A DNA stretch of 64,000 nucleotides, from assembly GCA_013397115.1 (NCBI GenBank), contig VWZW01005387.1, forward strand, positions 504,507 through 568,506. The letters run 5' to 3'. Below, one piece after another: positions 9,816 to 22,400 of this stretch (position 1 is its first letter; each line of letters begins with the position of its first letter). The position numbers were made by a program, and so were the translations under genes. The notes below the pieces were generated by a model. That model had not been told where the DNA came from. It did no database searches and saw nothing but the letters and a program-made list of their open reading frames with translations. The stretch comes from Edolisoma coerulescens. Lineage: Eukaryota; Chordata; Aves; Passeriformes; Campephagidae.

Positions 9816-10351
9816 ATGCATCAACCCAAATCTTACAGTGAATTACTGATTTTGAAGTATAGGTATAGATTTTTTTTTAAAGCAGAAATTAAAATTCAAG
9901 ATAAAGTTGGGAAATACTATCTAACTGTGAATATAAAACAGATTATTCAGATAAAACTGATACATATTGATTTGTACTGAAACTAACTTCCTTGTGTAAA
10001 CAAGGCCCTAGACTGAAGTTTCTAAGCACTTTCATCTCTAGAACAAGGTATGTGCTGTTTACTAATAGTTTATATAAGCAAAAATAATAAAGGACTGATA
10101 TTTGACTGGAGTTACTGAGAGATATCATAACTTACATTTGAACAGGGAGAACAAGCAAAACCAGGATGAATGTTAAACAAACATAATAAATCCACCAAAA
10201 CCATCAAGTTTTAGCTTAGAAAAGCATCTTCTTTCTATTTTTTTTAATTTTTCAAGGTGATATTTAAATATATGTAAATATATTTATAACATAGTTTTGC
10301 TGTTCTGCTTTTCCCACTTCTACAACAGAAACAGCAGCTGTCATTTGTCAT
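9816..10351. other. Non-coding, no recognised element
   Basis: AT-rich sequence between two antisense CR1 fragments. Confidence 0.6.
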
Positions 10352-10590
10352 AAAATCATAGAATGGTTTGAGTTGGAAGGGACGTTTTTGAATATTTCGT
10401 ACCGAGTCCCAAAGCCTTGGGCACAGATACCTTCCACTAGACCAGGTTGTCCCATTCAACTTGGCCTTGAACACTTTCATGGACAGAGCATCCACAGCCT
10501 TTCTGGGAAACCTGTTCCAGTGTTTCACCACCCTCAGAATACAGACTTTATTCCTAAAAACTATTCTAGATCCACTCTCTTCCAATTTAG
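10352..10590 (-). mobile_element. CR1 LINE 3' fragment, antisense
   Basis: The complement of a CR1 3' region. It contains AATCATAGAATGGTTTGAGT, TACCTTCCACTAGACCAGG, TTGGCCTTGAACACTTTCA, GGGAAACCTGTTCCAGTG and TTCACCACCCTCAG in the expected order. It is 5'-truncated, fading near 10590. A 291-codon open frame (10373-11248) begins in this antisense CR1 and is fortuitous. Confidence 0.93.
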
Positions 10591-13109
10591 CAATCCAATT
10601 TATGATTTATCTTTCCTTTTTTTTTCATTGGTGAAATTATACCCAGGAGCATTGATCAGCCAGTGTACATTATATATAAATATAGATGAGAAAATGTCTT
10701 GTTCACTAGAATTGGGTTCTTTACCTCAATTTGTGTACCAAGAAATTATTTCTGCTACATGTGTATTATGCATTTTATTAAAACAATGTCCACTAAGGAA
10801 TTTTTACCACTACAGCAAATGGGTTGTTGGCAGAAAGGAAGCTTTGCAAGAAGTAATTATCCCTACTCTTTGTCCCACCCAGTTTCAATTGTCCTTGTAC
10901 AATAATTTTCAGAAAAACTCAATAAATAGCATGATTATAATACTTTATCAAATAATTGATAAAACTCTTTCTGTAATTACAGACGATTGTAATTCAGACA
11001 ATTGCAGCTCCAGGTTATCTCAAGCCTCCAGCTCTCCACATGGACTAACATCCCAGGCCAGCGCTGTCCCACCCCTGTCCCCAGGGAAGTGCTTGATCCT
11101 TGAGGTTGGGGCTGCCCCCTGGCTGTCCTGCACCTTGGCTGGAGCAGTGGAATGGAATGGGCTACTTGGCCCTGCCCTGCCACCCTGGGCAGGCCCTGCA
11201 AATGTTAGTCCCCAAGGAGACCCTATCCCACATAGCACTCTGACATGATGTATATTAACATGAGTACTTCTCTTTAGTTCAGCATCTTTCACCTGATGTT
11301 CTTGAAGTTATGCTCAAATTTGGAATTTCCGGGAATGCTCTCTCTTGGAAAGCCCACGTCAAGGACCATGAAGCTCAGGCATGGGAGAAAGCACCTGCAG
11401 CACAGCACACAAGGCAGTGTTGTAGCAGCAGAGAGGGTATGTGAACATATAACCTCTCTCATTAGTCTCTATCTTCATAGAAATCATGAAAGGATAAAAT
11501 AACAGAAAACTGTTATCTGCTCAATTTCTTCAATGCAAATTTTGATAATCTGTTCTGAATTTCAACAGATAAGAAACTCCAAGCATTACTCTGTGAATAC
11601 CCCAGTCAACCTGTCCAAATATTTTTTGGTTCACACAGTGAGAAAATTTTCTCAGTCTATATCCTACACATTCTTTATTGGTATTAGCCCAGCTTCCATT
11701 TATCCTGCTTACAATTACCTCCTTTGACAAGTGTCAGGTTTCTACTGTTGGCAAACATCATCCTGCTTTGCTACAATACATCCAAAATGACAAACAAAGC
11801 CCTACAGTCCCATGCCAGAAGTCCATAAAATTGGGCACTTGTAAGTTAAAATACAATACATAAGCATTTTACAAAATATCACTTTTCCACATAGGGAATC
11901 AGACAGGAAGAACCATGGGGAAGAAACCTGAATAATTAAAATGGACAGTGTTTTCTGATTCATATTTCTGCTGTAAGACTGAGTTTGCTTACCTTGATGG
12001 AGATAGCATCAGTTCTCATGCTTAAATAAAAGTCTAATGCAGAGAGTGATTGTAGCAGACACTAAGCTCTTTGACAGTTTCTCCTTGCCTCTGAAGCCCC
12101 ATTATTGCCCTTGACTTTAAAGCTATTTCCAGATATATAATTCTATTACAGTGAGAGGAAGGGCAAACAGGCAGTGCAAACTACCAGGGGAAAAAAAATC
12201 TTATCTGTAGAGCCAGCATGTGTTCCCAACATACCCCCCCCTCTCTATTTCCTTTATTTACTTTAAGTTATCTGTGTTTTCAGATGAGCATCCTGGTTGG
12301 TTTGATATTGTAAATTTAATTGTCTTCTTTCTGTCCCTGCCAGGAGAACCATTTTCTTTGACAAATTTCTTCATTCCTTTTCCATACTCTTTTCATGACT
12401 TCAGTGTGATGAACATTGCTAGCCCCATCAGAAAAAAAGTAAATTTTCAGTAGAAGATTCTCAGTGGAGTGGAATATTTTAAGTTTGAAATCCATAAAAC
12501 CTTGAATTTATCAAGAGAATTTACCAATCTCTTGTTCTTTAAATCTGTTCATTTGTGCTTCAGCATAAATTTCCTCTACATTATTACCTTCATTCTTCTG
12601 ATTTTATATTTATCTCTGTGTTACGAATAAGGTCAGAGTCCATCCTTTTAGCCAATCTATAAAAGTTTTCTAAACTTAAATCAATTTTTGTTTTAAAACT
12701 ACTGCAGTCTTTCTCATTAATATAATTCTTCCTGTTTAGATTGTTAGTGATCTATCTTTAGCTCAGCTATTGCATGGTTGCACAATGCAGTATTTTCTCT
12801 CTCTTAATTAATTGGATGATCTATAAAGCTAACAAATAGCATGCAAACTGCAAATATATCAATTTTATGCAGAAGATATCACAATATTAAGTATTTGTGA
12901 ATATTTTATGTATCAGTTCTACTGTTTCTGCTTGAAAGTAGACCTGAAATATTTCACTGCCCATTGACTTCAAAGTAGGAGGGTTTCTGCACTCAGATGA
13001 AAACCCTTCAAAAATTTGAGTTAATGAAATATTAATAATTTTTCATTTCTTGCTATTAGAAGAACTCTTACTGGTCAGATGTACAAGTGATGTAATCTAA
13101 AGGCTATCT
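10591..13109. other. Non-coding with one GC-rich patch
   Basis: AT-rich sequence without a recognised gene or repeat, apart from the GC-rich patch annotated at 11020-11240. Confidence 0.55.
11020..11240. other. GC-rich, CpG-poor patch of unknown origin
   Basis: Rich in CCCCTGTCCCC-, GGGGCTGCCCCC- and CCCTGCCACCCTGGGC-type runs, in sharp contrast to its AT-rich flanks, but with very few CpG dinucleotides. It is therefore not a CpG-island promoter. It might be an old, methylation-decayed LTR or an unclassified repeat. I recognise no protein in any frame. Confidence 0.5.
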
Positions 13110-13376
13110 TTTCCCAGGCATCTAGCAACAGAACAAGGAAAAATGGCCTCAAATTGAACTGGGAAGGTTCAGGCTGGATATCAGGGAAAAATTTCTTTCC
13201 ACTGAAAGAGTGGTTAAGCATTGGAAGTGATGGAGTCACAATCCCTGGAGGTGTTAAAAAAATGAGTAGATGTGACACTTCATCATACAGTTTAGTGAAC
13301 ATGGTGGTATTCCATCAACAGTTGGACTTGATGATCTTGGAGGTATTTTCTAACATTAATAATTCTATGATTCTAA
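13110..13376 (+). mobile_element. CR1 LINE 3' fragment, sense
   Basis: The sense CR1 3' region runs through AAAAATGGCCTCAAATTGAA, GGTTCAGGCTGGATATCAGG, GAGTCACAATCCCTGGAGGT and GTTGGACTTGATGATCTTGG. It ends with ATTCTATGATTCTA near 13363-13376. The phrasing differs from the 1-1203 copy, so it belongs to another CR1 subfamily. Confidence 0.92.
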
Positions 13377-13648
13377 AGTAAATTTTTTGACTTGGCTGAA
13401 ACTGTTTATTTGTATCAGGAAAAGATTTTTCTCCTATCTTTGGAAATTCCTATACTGCCAGAACTGTCAGATGCCTCAAGAACTTTGGAGCAATTAATTC
13501 TCTTTCTTAACTCTGGTATTTGTGTTTAATCATGTCCTTGCCCCTCTGTGGTATGTCAGTAGGACATCTTCTGCAGCAGTTATCCAGTCTTCCCAAGAAA
13601 CAGCCCTGAATCCCTTTTCCTGCAGTTTTTATGACTTGTACCTGAATT

Positions 13649-14080
13649 ACAGAATCACAGAACTGTTTAGACTGGAAGAAATGTGTTGAGATCTTGTAGT
13701 ACAACTCGCCACTCTTCAAGCATGGCCACCTAAAGCAGGCTACCCAGGGCCATATCCAGTTGGATTTGAATATCCCCATGAATGGAGACTCCATAATCTC
13801 TCTGGGCAACCAGTTCCAGAAATTTTTACTGTGAACATTTTACACTCTCACGATGACTTTTTTTCCTTGTGTTCAGATGGACTTTCAAGTTTTCTAATTT
13901 GCTGCTATTGCCCTTAGGCCTGCCCCTGTTCACCATTGGCTCACTCTTCATTCCTTTCAGTCAGATATGTGTACACATTAATAAGATCCCCCAATCCTTT
14001 CTCTTCTTCATCCTGTACAGTGCCAGATCTCCCAGCCTCTCCTATGAAAAATGTTCTAGGCACTTAGTCATCATCATGGC
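13649..14080 (-). mobile_element. CR1 LINE 3' fragment, antisense
   Basis: The complement of a CR1 3' region. CAGAATCACAGAACTGTTTA is the tail side, followed by ATATCCAGTTGGATTTGAAT, GGAGACTCCATAATCTCTCT, GGGCAACCAGTTCCAG, TTGCTGCTATTGCCC and AGATCTCCCAGCCTCTCC. It is moderately diverged and fades near 14080. Confidence 0.9.
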
Positions 14081-17000
14081 TTTTTATCAATTTGTTGATT
14101 TTCTTCTCAACAATTATAACCCGTCTGAAAAAAACCCCAAACATTTCCTACTTGTTTGTTTTTTGGAATCAAAACTTTAACAAACTTTTATTTTTCCCCA
14201 ATAGTTGTTTCCTTATTTTTTCCTTTTAAGTTTGTAATAAAACCCTTGTAAAAGAAAACTTTTTGCAGGAAAGAATATTAACAGTAGTACAGGTAAAACA
14301 GTGTCCAGAGATACATGTTACATAACTGCTGTCAGATTTTAATTTTTAAAGTTAAAAAAAAAAAATTGTACTTCATTTACATGAACGATTTAATTACAAC
14401 CTTCTTCCATCAAATGTCATGTTATCAATGGCAAAAAAACCCAAAAAAAACAAACCCTTATTAGATTGACAGCTTTAGAAACTAGATTACTTTAGGATGT
14501 TGCACAGCTAAAGACATTCTTCATGAAAAAAAGGAATGAAAGCATTTTAAAAGCCTCAAAGAATGTGTTTTCTTCCCTGAAACTGCCCAGTCTTGTTAAA
14601 CTCATGTAATTTAATTAAAACTATCATTCAAATGTGCTATCTTTCCATGGAGTTAAGAAGACAGAATGTACCTCTCTTTTTTTTGGATCTCTTTTCTTCA
14701 GAATTAACTACTGTACTGGGGGTTTGCTGATCAGGTTACTGAGCGGTGTGCCCAGTTATTGTGAGATAAGCACTGTGGGATTCATTAGCGATGTACTGTA
14801 TTTCTGCTGGAAAAGCTATTATAGCATGTCTTGAAGTACAGTGGCATCCAAAATACATCAGGCACTGCCTGACTTCCATAGTTTTTGAGAACCATATGAG
14901 CTGTAAGTTGGTCGTGTTCTTCTCAGACTGGCCACTCGAGAGCAGCCCGTTCTGCGCAGTGGCCTGCCCATCACAGGCAGTTAGAAATTTGTAACAATGG
15001 GCTGATGCCAAAGTAGAATAATCAGACAAGAACAGCTGCAGGGCTCTGCTGGCAGTTTGCACGGATCCTCCTTGTTTCCTTCATCAGGTTTGGTGTATTA
15101 AGAATTGTGCTCAGGCTTAGCATAGGAGATTGAACATTGACATTTAAGTTTACTTGTCAGAAATGGGTGATCTTGCTCTGTCAAAACAGGATCATGTGCA
15201 ATAATCATTAGCAGGAAATAACTCCTCTCCAGCTAAGCAGGCTTCCTAATGCATATTCTGCTGGAGGAAGGGTAACTACTGCAAACTCCATTCAGAAATG
15301 CACTGCCTCCTCTGAGGTAACTCATTGTAACTGGAGATGGACATAAGTATCGGGTAACTGTCTCAGTGATTTCCTGGGGTCTTGGGAAAGACTTCAAGCA
15401 GTGACATTTCACTGCCCTTTTTTAGGAGGGGGAGGGAAGGAAAATTGGCAGATGCTATGCAGGCTTTCAGGAACTGTGCTTCCTACAGCACTCGGTATAA
15501 TATCAAATCTAACTCAGAATTAATAAATAGAAGTACTTATTATTTGATAGCTTTAAAGTTTGTGCCAGTATAAACTGAGTGAAACAACTCTTAACTCTGT
15601 TCCCTAGATAATTTCTGGTTTTTTTATCCCTTGATTTTGAATTCCTCTAAAGGTACAAAATTTATTTCCAAAATATTTTCTTCTCTCCGTTGTAAAATTT
15701 TTCAGCTGAATGCACTGACCAGCCACTGTTTGGACTAAGAAAATCTTCATAACTGCAATTGTTCCAAACTAGTGCTTCTTATGGAATTTAAAAGAGACAT
15801 AAGTATACACTTTTACACTTATATATCCATCATGGCTTCTGTATCAGCACCACTCTCAATCCGTCACTGCTTTCCTTCCACTCTACTACATGCTTAGAAT
15901 TTCTTCACAGCTCTCTTGTTATGACTCCAATGGAAAGGTTCAGCAGCTGTCATGGCCAGCTCACAGTGCAATGAAGGTTAAAGAACCTATTTAGCATGTA
16001 CATTGCTGTATTCAAAATTGTGTGTTTTCAGCATCTGATGCAAAAGACACCAAAGAATTCCCAGGAAAATTTAAGTCCTGGCAGCAATAACTAACTGCCC
16101 ATCAGAAACTGGTGTTTGGTATTGTAAAGAGTTTGAGGAAAATTGCTTCTCTTACTAGGATTGTCACAATTTTCCTTCTTTTGAAGGCTATCCTGATTAT
16201 GTTAATTGGGAGTAGACACATGAACTATAATTTGCTTTTTGTCTCACACATACTAACATACTTGCAGCAGACAAAAATTCACCTTTGATGAATTATGAAG
16301 CATTTAGAATGAAACTCATCTAATGAGTGAAAATAAACTGAAGGAAAACCAGCTGTAATGGATTTTTGTCTATTTATAACAGCAAAGAAAGATCATACTC
16401 AATTTTGAAACCACTTAGGTATCTTGAAACAGGAGATTGTTTAATTGAGTCAACACTATTTCACTTTCTAAGAACCTCAGTGGAGAATATTTACATCAAA
16501 GAAGATCCAAAAACTATTTGTGTGCTTTTCAAATGCCTTTTACAAGGCAATTCACAAAGGACCTGCTAAGCCCAGACTCCTTTTTCTCTGACTGAATGAA
16601 TGACATCACACTTGATTCTGCTTGTACTAATCCTGGAGAACTGGGAATTCAGTTCTTCCAGATGTTTACTGATTTTAAGTCACAAAGAGTAAGAGGTTGT
16701 GTAGATGTTGCCCAATATACTTAGATAGCCACTCCCAGAGTTACTTTTTGAAAGACTTTTATAGAGTACAACTTCATTCTTGGTTGCTGTTACTTTATAG
16801 AGCAGTTTTCTTATTGTTCATCTTTTCTGGACAGAGATTGATTACTATACTGTTAGTAATAAATTTCCATAATTTGTGGAGGACTGATGAATCTTTTTGT
16901 CTAGGTGAAATACACTCAATCCTCTCAACAGCTTTCCAATATGCCACACTTACAAAGTGTTTTAGCGTCCTCTCTCTTTTTCAGATTCTCCTTTATTTCC

Positions 17001-18817
17001 TTATTTTTTTATAGACTGAGGTAATAAAAACTAAACTCAAAATTCTGTCTGAACTCTCACTAGTACAGAATAAGTGATTCTTGCATTTTACTGCATCCTT
17101 GGAAGAGTGCTGTCTTTTTTTTTTCCTAAACGAACCATGAGTTGGTAATTCTCATCCAATACACACTTCAGATCGTGTCTTGCAGCACTACTGCTTGAAT
17201 AGGTGAATGCACTGGCCATTCTGTTCCCCTTCCATAACTGCATTTACCTCAATGAAAATTTTCTCACTATCAGATTCTAGTGTGTTAAGATTCTCTGGTA
17301 TTCTTAGAAAATCTTTGCAGTCTTCCACATTTCTATGACATTTGCATATTTTGCAAGCATATTGCCCAGTTCCTCCTCCATTACTGAAAATAGTGGCCTT
17401 GGGTCCTGGCAATAGTCGAGTTCTGGATGGATTGCTGGAGAATTCTTCTTTGATGTGCCTCAAATATGATAGTGAAATACCAATAACACTTTAAAGAGTA
17501 ATCTTCCAACCAGTTGTGTTCCCATTAATGACAATAACACCTAAACCAAAAATTCTCATCTCGATTAGAAAGTATTACAGGAAAATATTGTGTACCAAAA
17601 GCTGTGCTAAATCATTAGCTGTACTAAATCATGTTTCTGCCTACATGCTAGCTCATTTTCCCTGTCAGGGAAGGAATAAAGGTTAGTCTGTTGTGGCAAA
17701 ACCATGTTAGCTTTTTATATTGCCATGCTATCATCTAGATATCTGATTGTAAATATTTTTTTAAAAATACTTCAGTGGAAAAAAGTTATGTTGACTGATC
17801 TCTGAGTTCTCATTTTCCCTTTTAAAGGATAGGTTCTACATTTATTCTGCTCATCTGGGACCTTATTGGTCTTACATGAATTTTCAAATATAATTGACTA
17901 TGGCTCAGAAATTGCTTTGGCTAGTTCTCAGATGGATTTCGTCAAGTTTTGCCAACTTGAACACATTGATCTTATTTAAATGTTATTTAACTTGTCCTTC
18001 TCTCCTTCTGGCTGGAATGCTACCTCTTCATTAAAAATATTTTTTTTTAATTCTGCTCACAGTTAACCTTTCTAGGGAAGATCGAAGAAAAGAAACTCAT
18101 CTTCAGTCTAACCTGTGACATTTGTTTTCCTTTTTCTTCCTGGCAATGATGCTCTAAGTCCCTTTTTCATATTCTTCAGACTTATTTCTAAAACTTAGGT
18201 TGCTGATTCTGCACTCCCACTTTTTTCTCCTTTAATTTGATCTTTAATTCTTTTTTCTTGAGCTGTCCCCAGAGATTGCATTTTTGTATTCCTAGAGAGA
18301 GCAAAAATGTAAAGCACCTATTTCTAGGGCTTTTTAAAGTATTATTTATAGACCCTTAAATATTTTGTAGTAAAAATGATGAACCCCAGTATTGCAAAGT
18401 TTTCTCAGAAAGATAGAGTGACCTTTCATTGACTCTCTAGAAGCAATCCATTTTCCTCAGGGTTCAAAATCAGTCATCTTAAAGGACTGTGTATATATAC
18501 TCCCAGTTCCTTTGACTATCTGTTCCAGTGACACTTGAATATATACAGCTATCTCCTTCTGTTGTCACTTCCAATACACGGAAAAATCCTGTTTGGTGCT
18601 CAATATCCAAGTGCATTACAGTGCAATTCAAGCTAGTATAGGAATGGATTAAACTTGTAGTACTCAGGCTGCACATTTGTCTTCACTGGCAAAGGGTTTC
18701 AGTATTTTCATCTCTGTCTTTGGAACACGTCATAATGAATTCTTGTACTTTACCTTTCAAAAAGGTACTACTTACTATAAGTTGGTATCAGAGCTCCTGA
18801 GTAGCATTCACACACTA
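14081..18817. other. Non-coding, no recognised element
   Basis: 4.7 kb without a repeat I can name. Homopolymer A/T runs occur near 14354-14364 and 18040-18050. The longest open frames (antisense 14736-15062, sense 16697-17014, antisense 17188-17463) lack recognisable domains. Confidence 0.55.
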
Positions 18818-18882
18818 CCTTCCTTCCTTCCTTCCTTCCTTCCTTCCTTCCTTCCTTCCTTCCTTCCCTCCTTCCCTCCTTC
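18818..18882 (+). repeat. (TTCC)n tetranucleotide microsatellite
   Basis: About 65 bp of pure CCTT units, ending in variant CCCTCCTT units. It is a polypyrimidine tract and likely length-polymorphic. Confidence 0.97.
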
Positions 18883-19425
18883 CAAGATAAATCATTTTCC
18901 AGAGATATTCAGAGATATTTCATAAAAGAAAATTTTTTTGTTTTACTTAAGATTAATATTCAGAGGCGTGTTTCCCTTCACTGGTAAGGTCTGTTCTTTA
19001 CTCAGCACAGATCTTTGCAGAAAATAATAAATGTCTCATGTGGGATTCGACCACCTGTCTAGTGGATTTTTTTCTCATAGACTCAGCTCTCATGTTCTGA
19101 TTCTGCTTCTAACGAGGGTCTGAGAATACCTGGAGAAGATTATGAACTATCCAAAACCCTTTCCTTCTGCATGAAGCCAGCCCACTTGGCAGTACAAGAC
19201 TTCAAAGGTGGAAAATGGAGGCAACAAATCATACGAATTGTACTCCCAGGAGTGAAAGAAATCTATATTACTCAGGTTAGTCTTGAAGAAATCCTTCTGT
19301 CAAAGTTCTCTGCCATCAACCTGGATAAAGCAGCAAAAGACCCATTTTGACAGAGGATACTTGCCTCAAAAAATGCTACAAGGGGTGGCTAATTACTGTG
19401 TGAATTGCTTTAATACTGGCCAAAG
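18883..19425. other. Non-coding; holds an exon-like open frame
   Basis: After an acceptor-like TTTTTTTCTCATAG (19066-19079) the sense frame stays open for about 90 codons to a TGA near 19350. I recognise no family, and such a length is expected by chance in a window this size. Confidence 0.4.
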
Positions 19426-19484
19426 TAGATAAAAGAAATAGCTATGCATTACAAAATAGATAAAAGAAATAGCTATGCATTACA
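19426..19484 (+). repeat. 31-bp tandem duplication
   Basis: TAGATAAAAGAAATAGCTAT plus GCATTACAAAA occurs at 19426-19456. It repeats at 19457, identical for 28 bases before diverging. The lack of mismatches points to a recent slippage or duplication event. Confidence 0.95.
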
Positions 19485-22400
19485 TGCTGATCCTTGGAAA
19501 CAATCAACTGAAATTCAGAAATGCAGCAGGAAATTTGACAAAATAGGTAGTATTCTTGGGTGGTAACATTTCCTAAGTATGCTATTTATCAAGTGACTCA
19601 AGAAATCAAAGAATAAAGATTATGTCAATTCACAGGAAACTGTGCCTAAGAAAAATTCAAATGCAACACAGACCTTCATGACTAACACAGAACACCTTCA
19701 CTTCAAAGATAAAAGTACACACTATAAATGGGGAAAAAGAAAAGTTTGTGTGAAATATAGTGGCTCACAAGTGGGCTTCGTATCACAGGAATCTCAATTT
19801 CAGAAGAGACTAAGTATGTAAAATGTTTTGTTCTCTGAATTGATGCAGATGTTCTTCAGACAGAATTTATTTTTTAAAGTTATTGGCAAGAATTTAATTT
19901 TTACAGTCTACCTGAATATGTGCATCTTGTTATCAACTGATTATAAGTTACTACAGCTTATAAAACCCAGGATGTTATTTATAGAGTTTGGCTGGTATAG
20001 GTACAGTCCAAAGATAATGCCATAGGTCTTCTCCCGAGTACAATATGGCACTAGACTCCAGTGATTCAAATTGACAGCACAAGAAATTACCCGCAGCCAC
20101 TCAGAACCAATCAACGCCCCATGCACAGAAATCAGAATTGCAAAAACATTCCTTCAGGGAGACTCATCAGATCCCTTATTTAATTGAGGTAATGTAGGAC
20201 TGATAGATTTTGAAAAGTCATTGCAAACTTTCTTGGAGAGTAAAATTTTATTGTCCATATGGAGGATCAGGAGGGAGTTTTAAGAATTATTTGTTTGGGA
20301 CTCAGAGGGGTTCTTTTGAAATGTATTGCTGAAAAGACTGAGCACAAACTGAGGGGAATAACTTTGGTTAGTAGCAGACTAAAAAGAGCACATCAGTTGC
20401 AATTAAATAAGAACAGATCCATCTCATTGTGTTAAGTTTTAGCCTACAGTCACTTTGCGTGTATTCGAGATGAAGTGGTTTGCTTTTTAAAATTTATTCT
20501 GTGGTGATTGGTAATTACAGGTCTGGTATATGCAATGGCAGCTGGAAACTCTTCTCAGGCTTGTTGTGTCTGAAAGGTAGTTTTCTCCAGCTGCATATTA
20601 ACATATGATCTCTGATTAAATTGTACCAAAAAGGATAAACACTGATCAAAGACATCTGTCAACACTTAAAAGGTCCTGTATTTCTAAATTCATTTAACAT
20701 TCAGTGTAATAACAATAATAAAAATGAATTTGTGGGATATTCAACATCTTTTATATAGGTGCTGCATTGTAATTTACTGTTAATTAATGGACGTGTTATA
20801 GAAAATCCATACTGCAATGATATTCTCTATGCAAGAAACAGCCGTGAGACATTTGGTCTTTTGAGCTGGATACTTATTACAGAAGTCGTTGTAATGTAAA
20901 TAAATTCTTTTGGGGCCATAAAAAACCTGACTGCATGAATATGAATAACAGATGATTTAACTACCATAACATCCAGAATACGGCTGAAGAATACAAATAC
21001 ACTGCTTGCTTGACTCAGATGAGTTTTTACCTAAGGAACACAAAACCCAGTGGATTCAGGACTGATGTACATGTATCAGGACAGATAATAAGAGGAAATG
21101 GAAAAGATCCCAGGAGGATTATGGAAGGGTCTTTAGTCTTTTGACAAATCTTATAGAGTTCACTTTTGAACTGAAATGAAGAATGTTTGGCTTTCAAAGA
21201 AAGAAAAATGTCTGAGGTGTTACGCATTACCATGTTCCACTCCAGCATGTTGGGCAGGATGGTACGTGTCTGAGGCATTCAGAGCTTCCAAAGAAATAAT
21301 GTGACTAATCTAATCATTGCACCAGACTGCTTTTTTTTTTACGCCGTGTTGTGCAAGTGTCCACCTGGCTTTGGATAGCTGCTGGGAACTGTTAAGCTTG
21401 TTTTTAGGGGAGCAAGATAGCATATAAGTAAGATTAAGTTACAGGGTAATTGGAGGAGCTGAAATGCTGTAGGGTACTCATTCCTTACGTGGAGCAGCCT
21501 GACGTGCTCTGCACCCAGTGACAGAACCTGAGGCACGATTTTCATGTAGCCAGTAGGAAATTTTTTTGCCCACATACCAGGAGTTGTGTAAAATCATTTA
21601 AAGCCTCATGCTGTACTATTTTTCCGTTTCCTTTTTTTATCTTTCATTAAATCTATGCTGTTGTTTTACAAGTTCGATGTTTCCAAATGCATATAATTAT
21701 AATATACCTGGGCAGAGTTTGTGCCTTCCCTTGCTGCCACTGAAAGATCTCTCTCTGCAAATGACTGTCAGAGGCACAGACATATGTCTAGCAGAGACCT
21801 GAACCTGACATCAGAAACTGATTCTCAGTCAATCTAGAATACATAAGTGGTCTCCAGCCAGCTTGGGGCTCAGCATTTAGCTTTCTGAAACGGTGCTGGA
21901 TTATTAAATAACACAAAGGACATAAGTTTTCCAACTGAATGGAGATTTTCTTTCTATTTAGTTCCTAAAACATCTTATATATTGTCTCTGTTGTGATTCA
22001 GACTAAATCCTGTTTGTCTACTTCTCTCTTCTTTATGGAGCAAATAATACTTTATTAAATTTTCAGCTTTTATTGGTACTTACCAAGCACTCCCACTTTG
22101 TTCACCCAGTACTCAGTGAGATATAACTGGTGATGTATTTGCAGATTACAAATAGATAATAATCTGCATACTTATTAGATAGCACAACCTTAATTTAATT
22201 CAGAGTTCAAGATCTATTGTGATTTAGTACTTAGCTGAATTGGAATTCTGTGGTTTATATCTATTCAGTCTCTAAACTGACTTACAATCCCTTGCTCCAC
22301 TGAGATCCGTGCATCGAGTAAAACAGTTGACATTATTCCTGGCGAATAATAAAAAAGCTCCCTGGTCATATATTTAAATATATTAAACAATTGTTTCAAA

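Noticed and set aside
10373..11248. 291-codon open reading frame, the longest in the window
   Set aside because: Its first part is the antisense of a CR1 3' end and the rest crosses AT-rich DNA and the GC-rich patch. No domain, no coding-like composition.
18677..18925. 82-codon frame with a Leu-Pro-Ser-Phe repeat
   Set aside because: Produced by the (TTCC)n microsatellite.
19080..19350. About 90 open codons after a TCTCATAG acceptor, with a GTTAGT donor-like site inside
   Set aside because: Not accepted as a gene. No recognised family, the open length is expected by chance in 64 kb of six-frame sequence, and no partner exons can be shown.
20700..20960. AT-rich stretch that looks like a conserved enhancer (TTAATTAA-type motifs)
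   Set aside because: Conservation cannot be judged from one sequence, and such motifs are common in AT-rich DNA.
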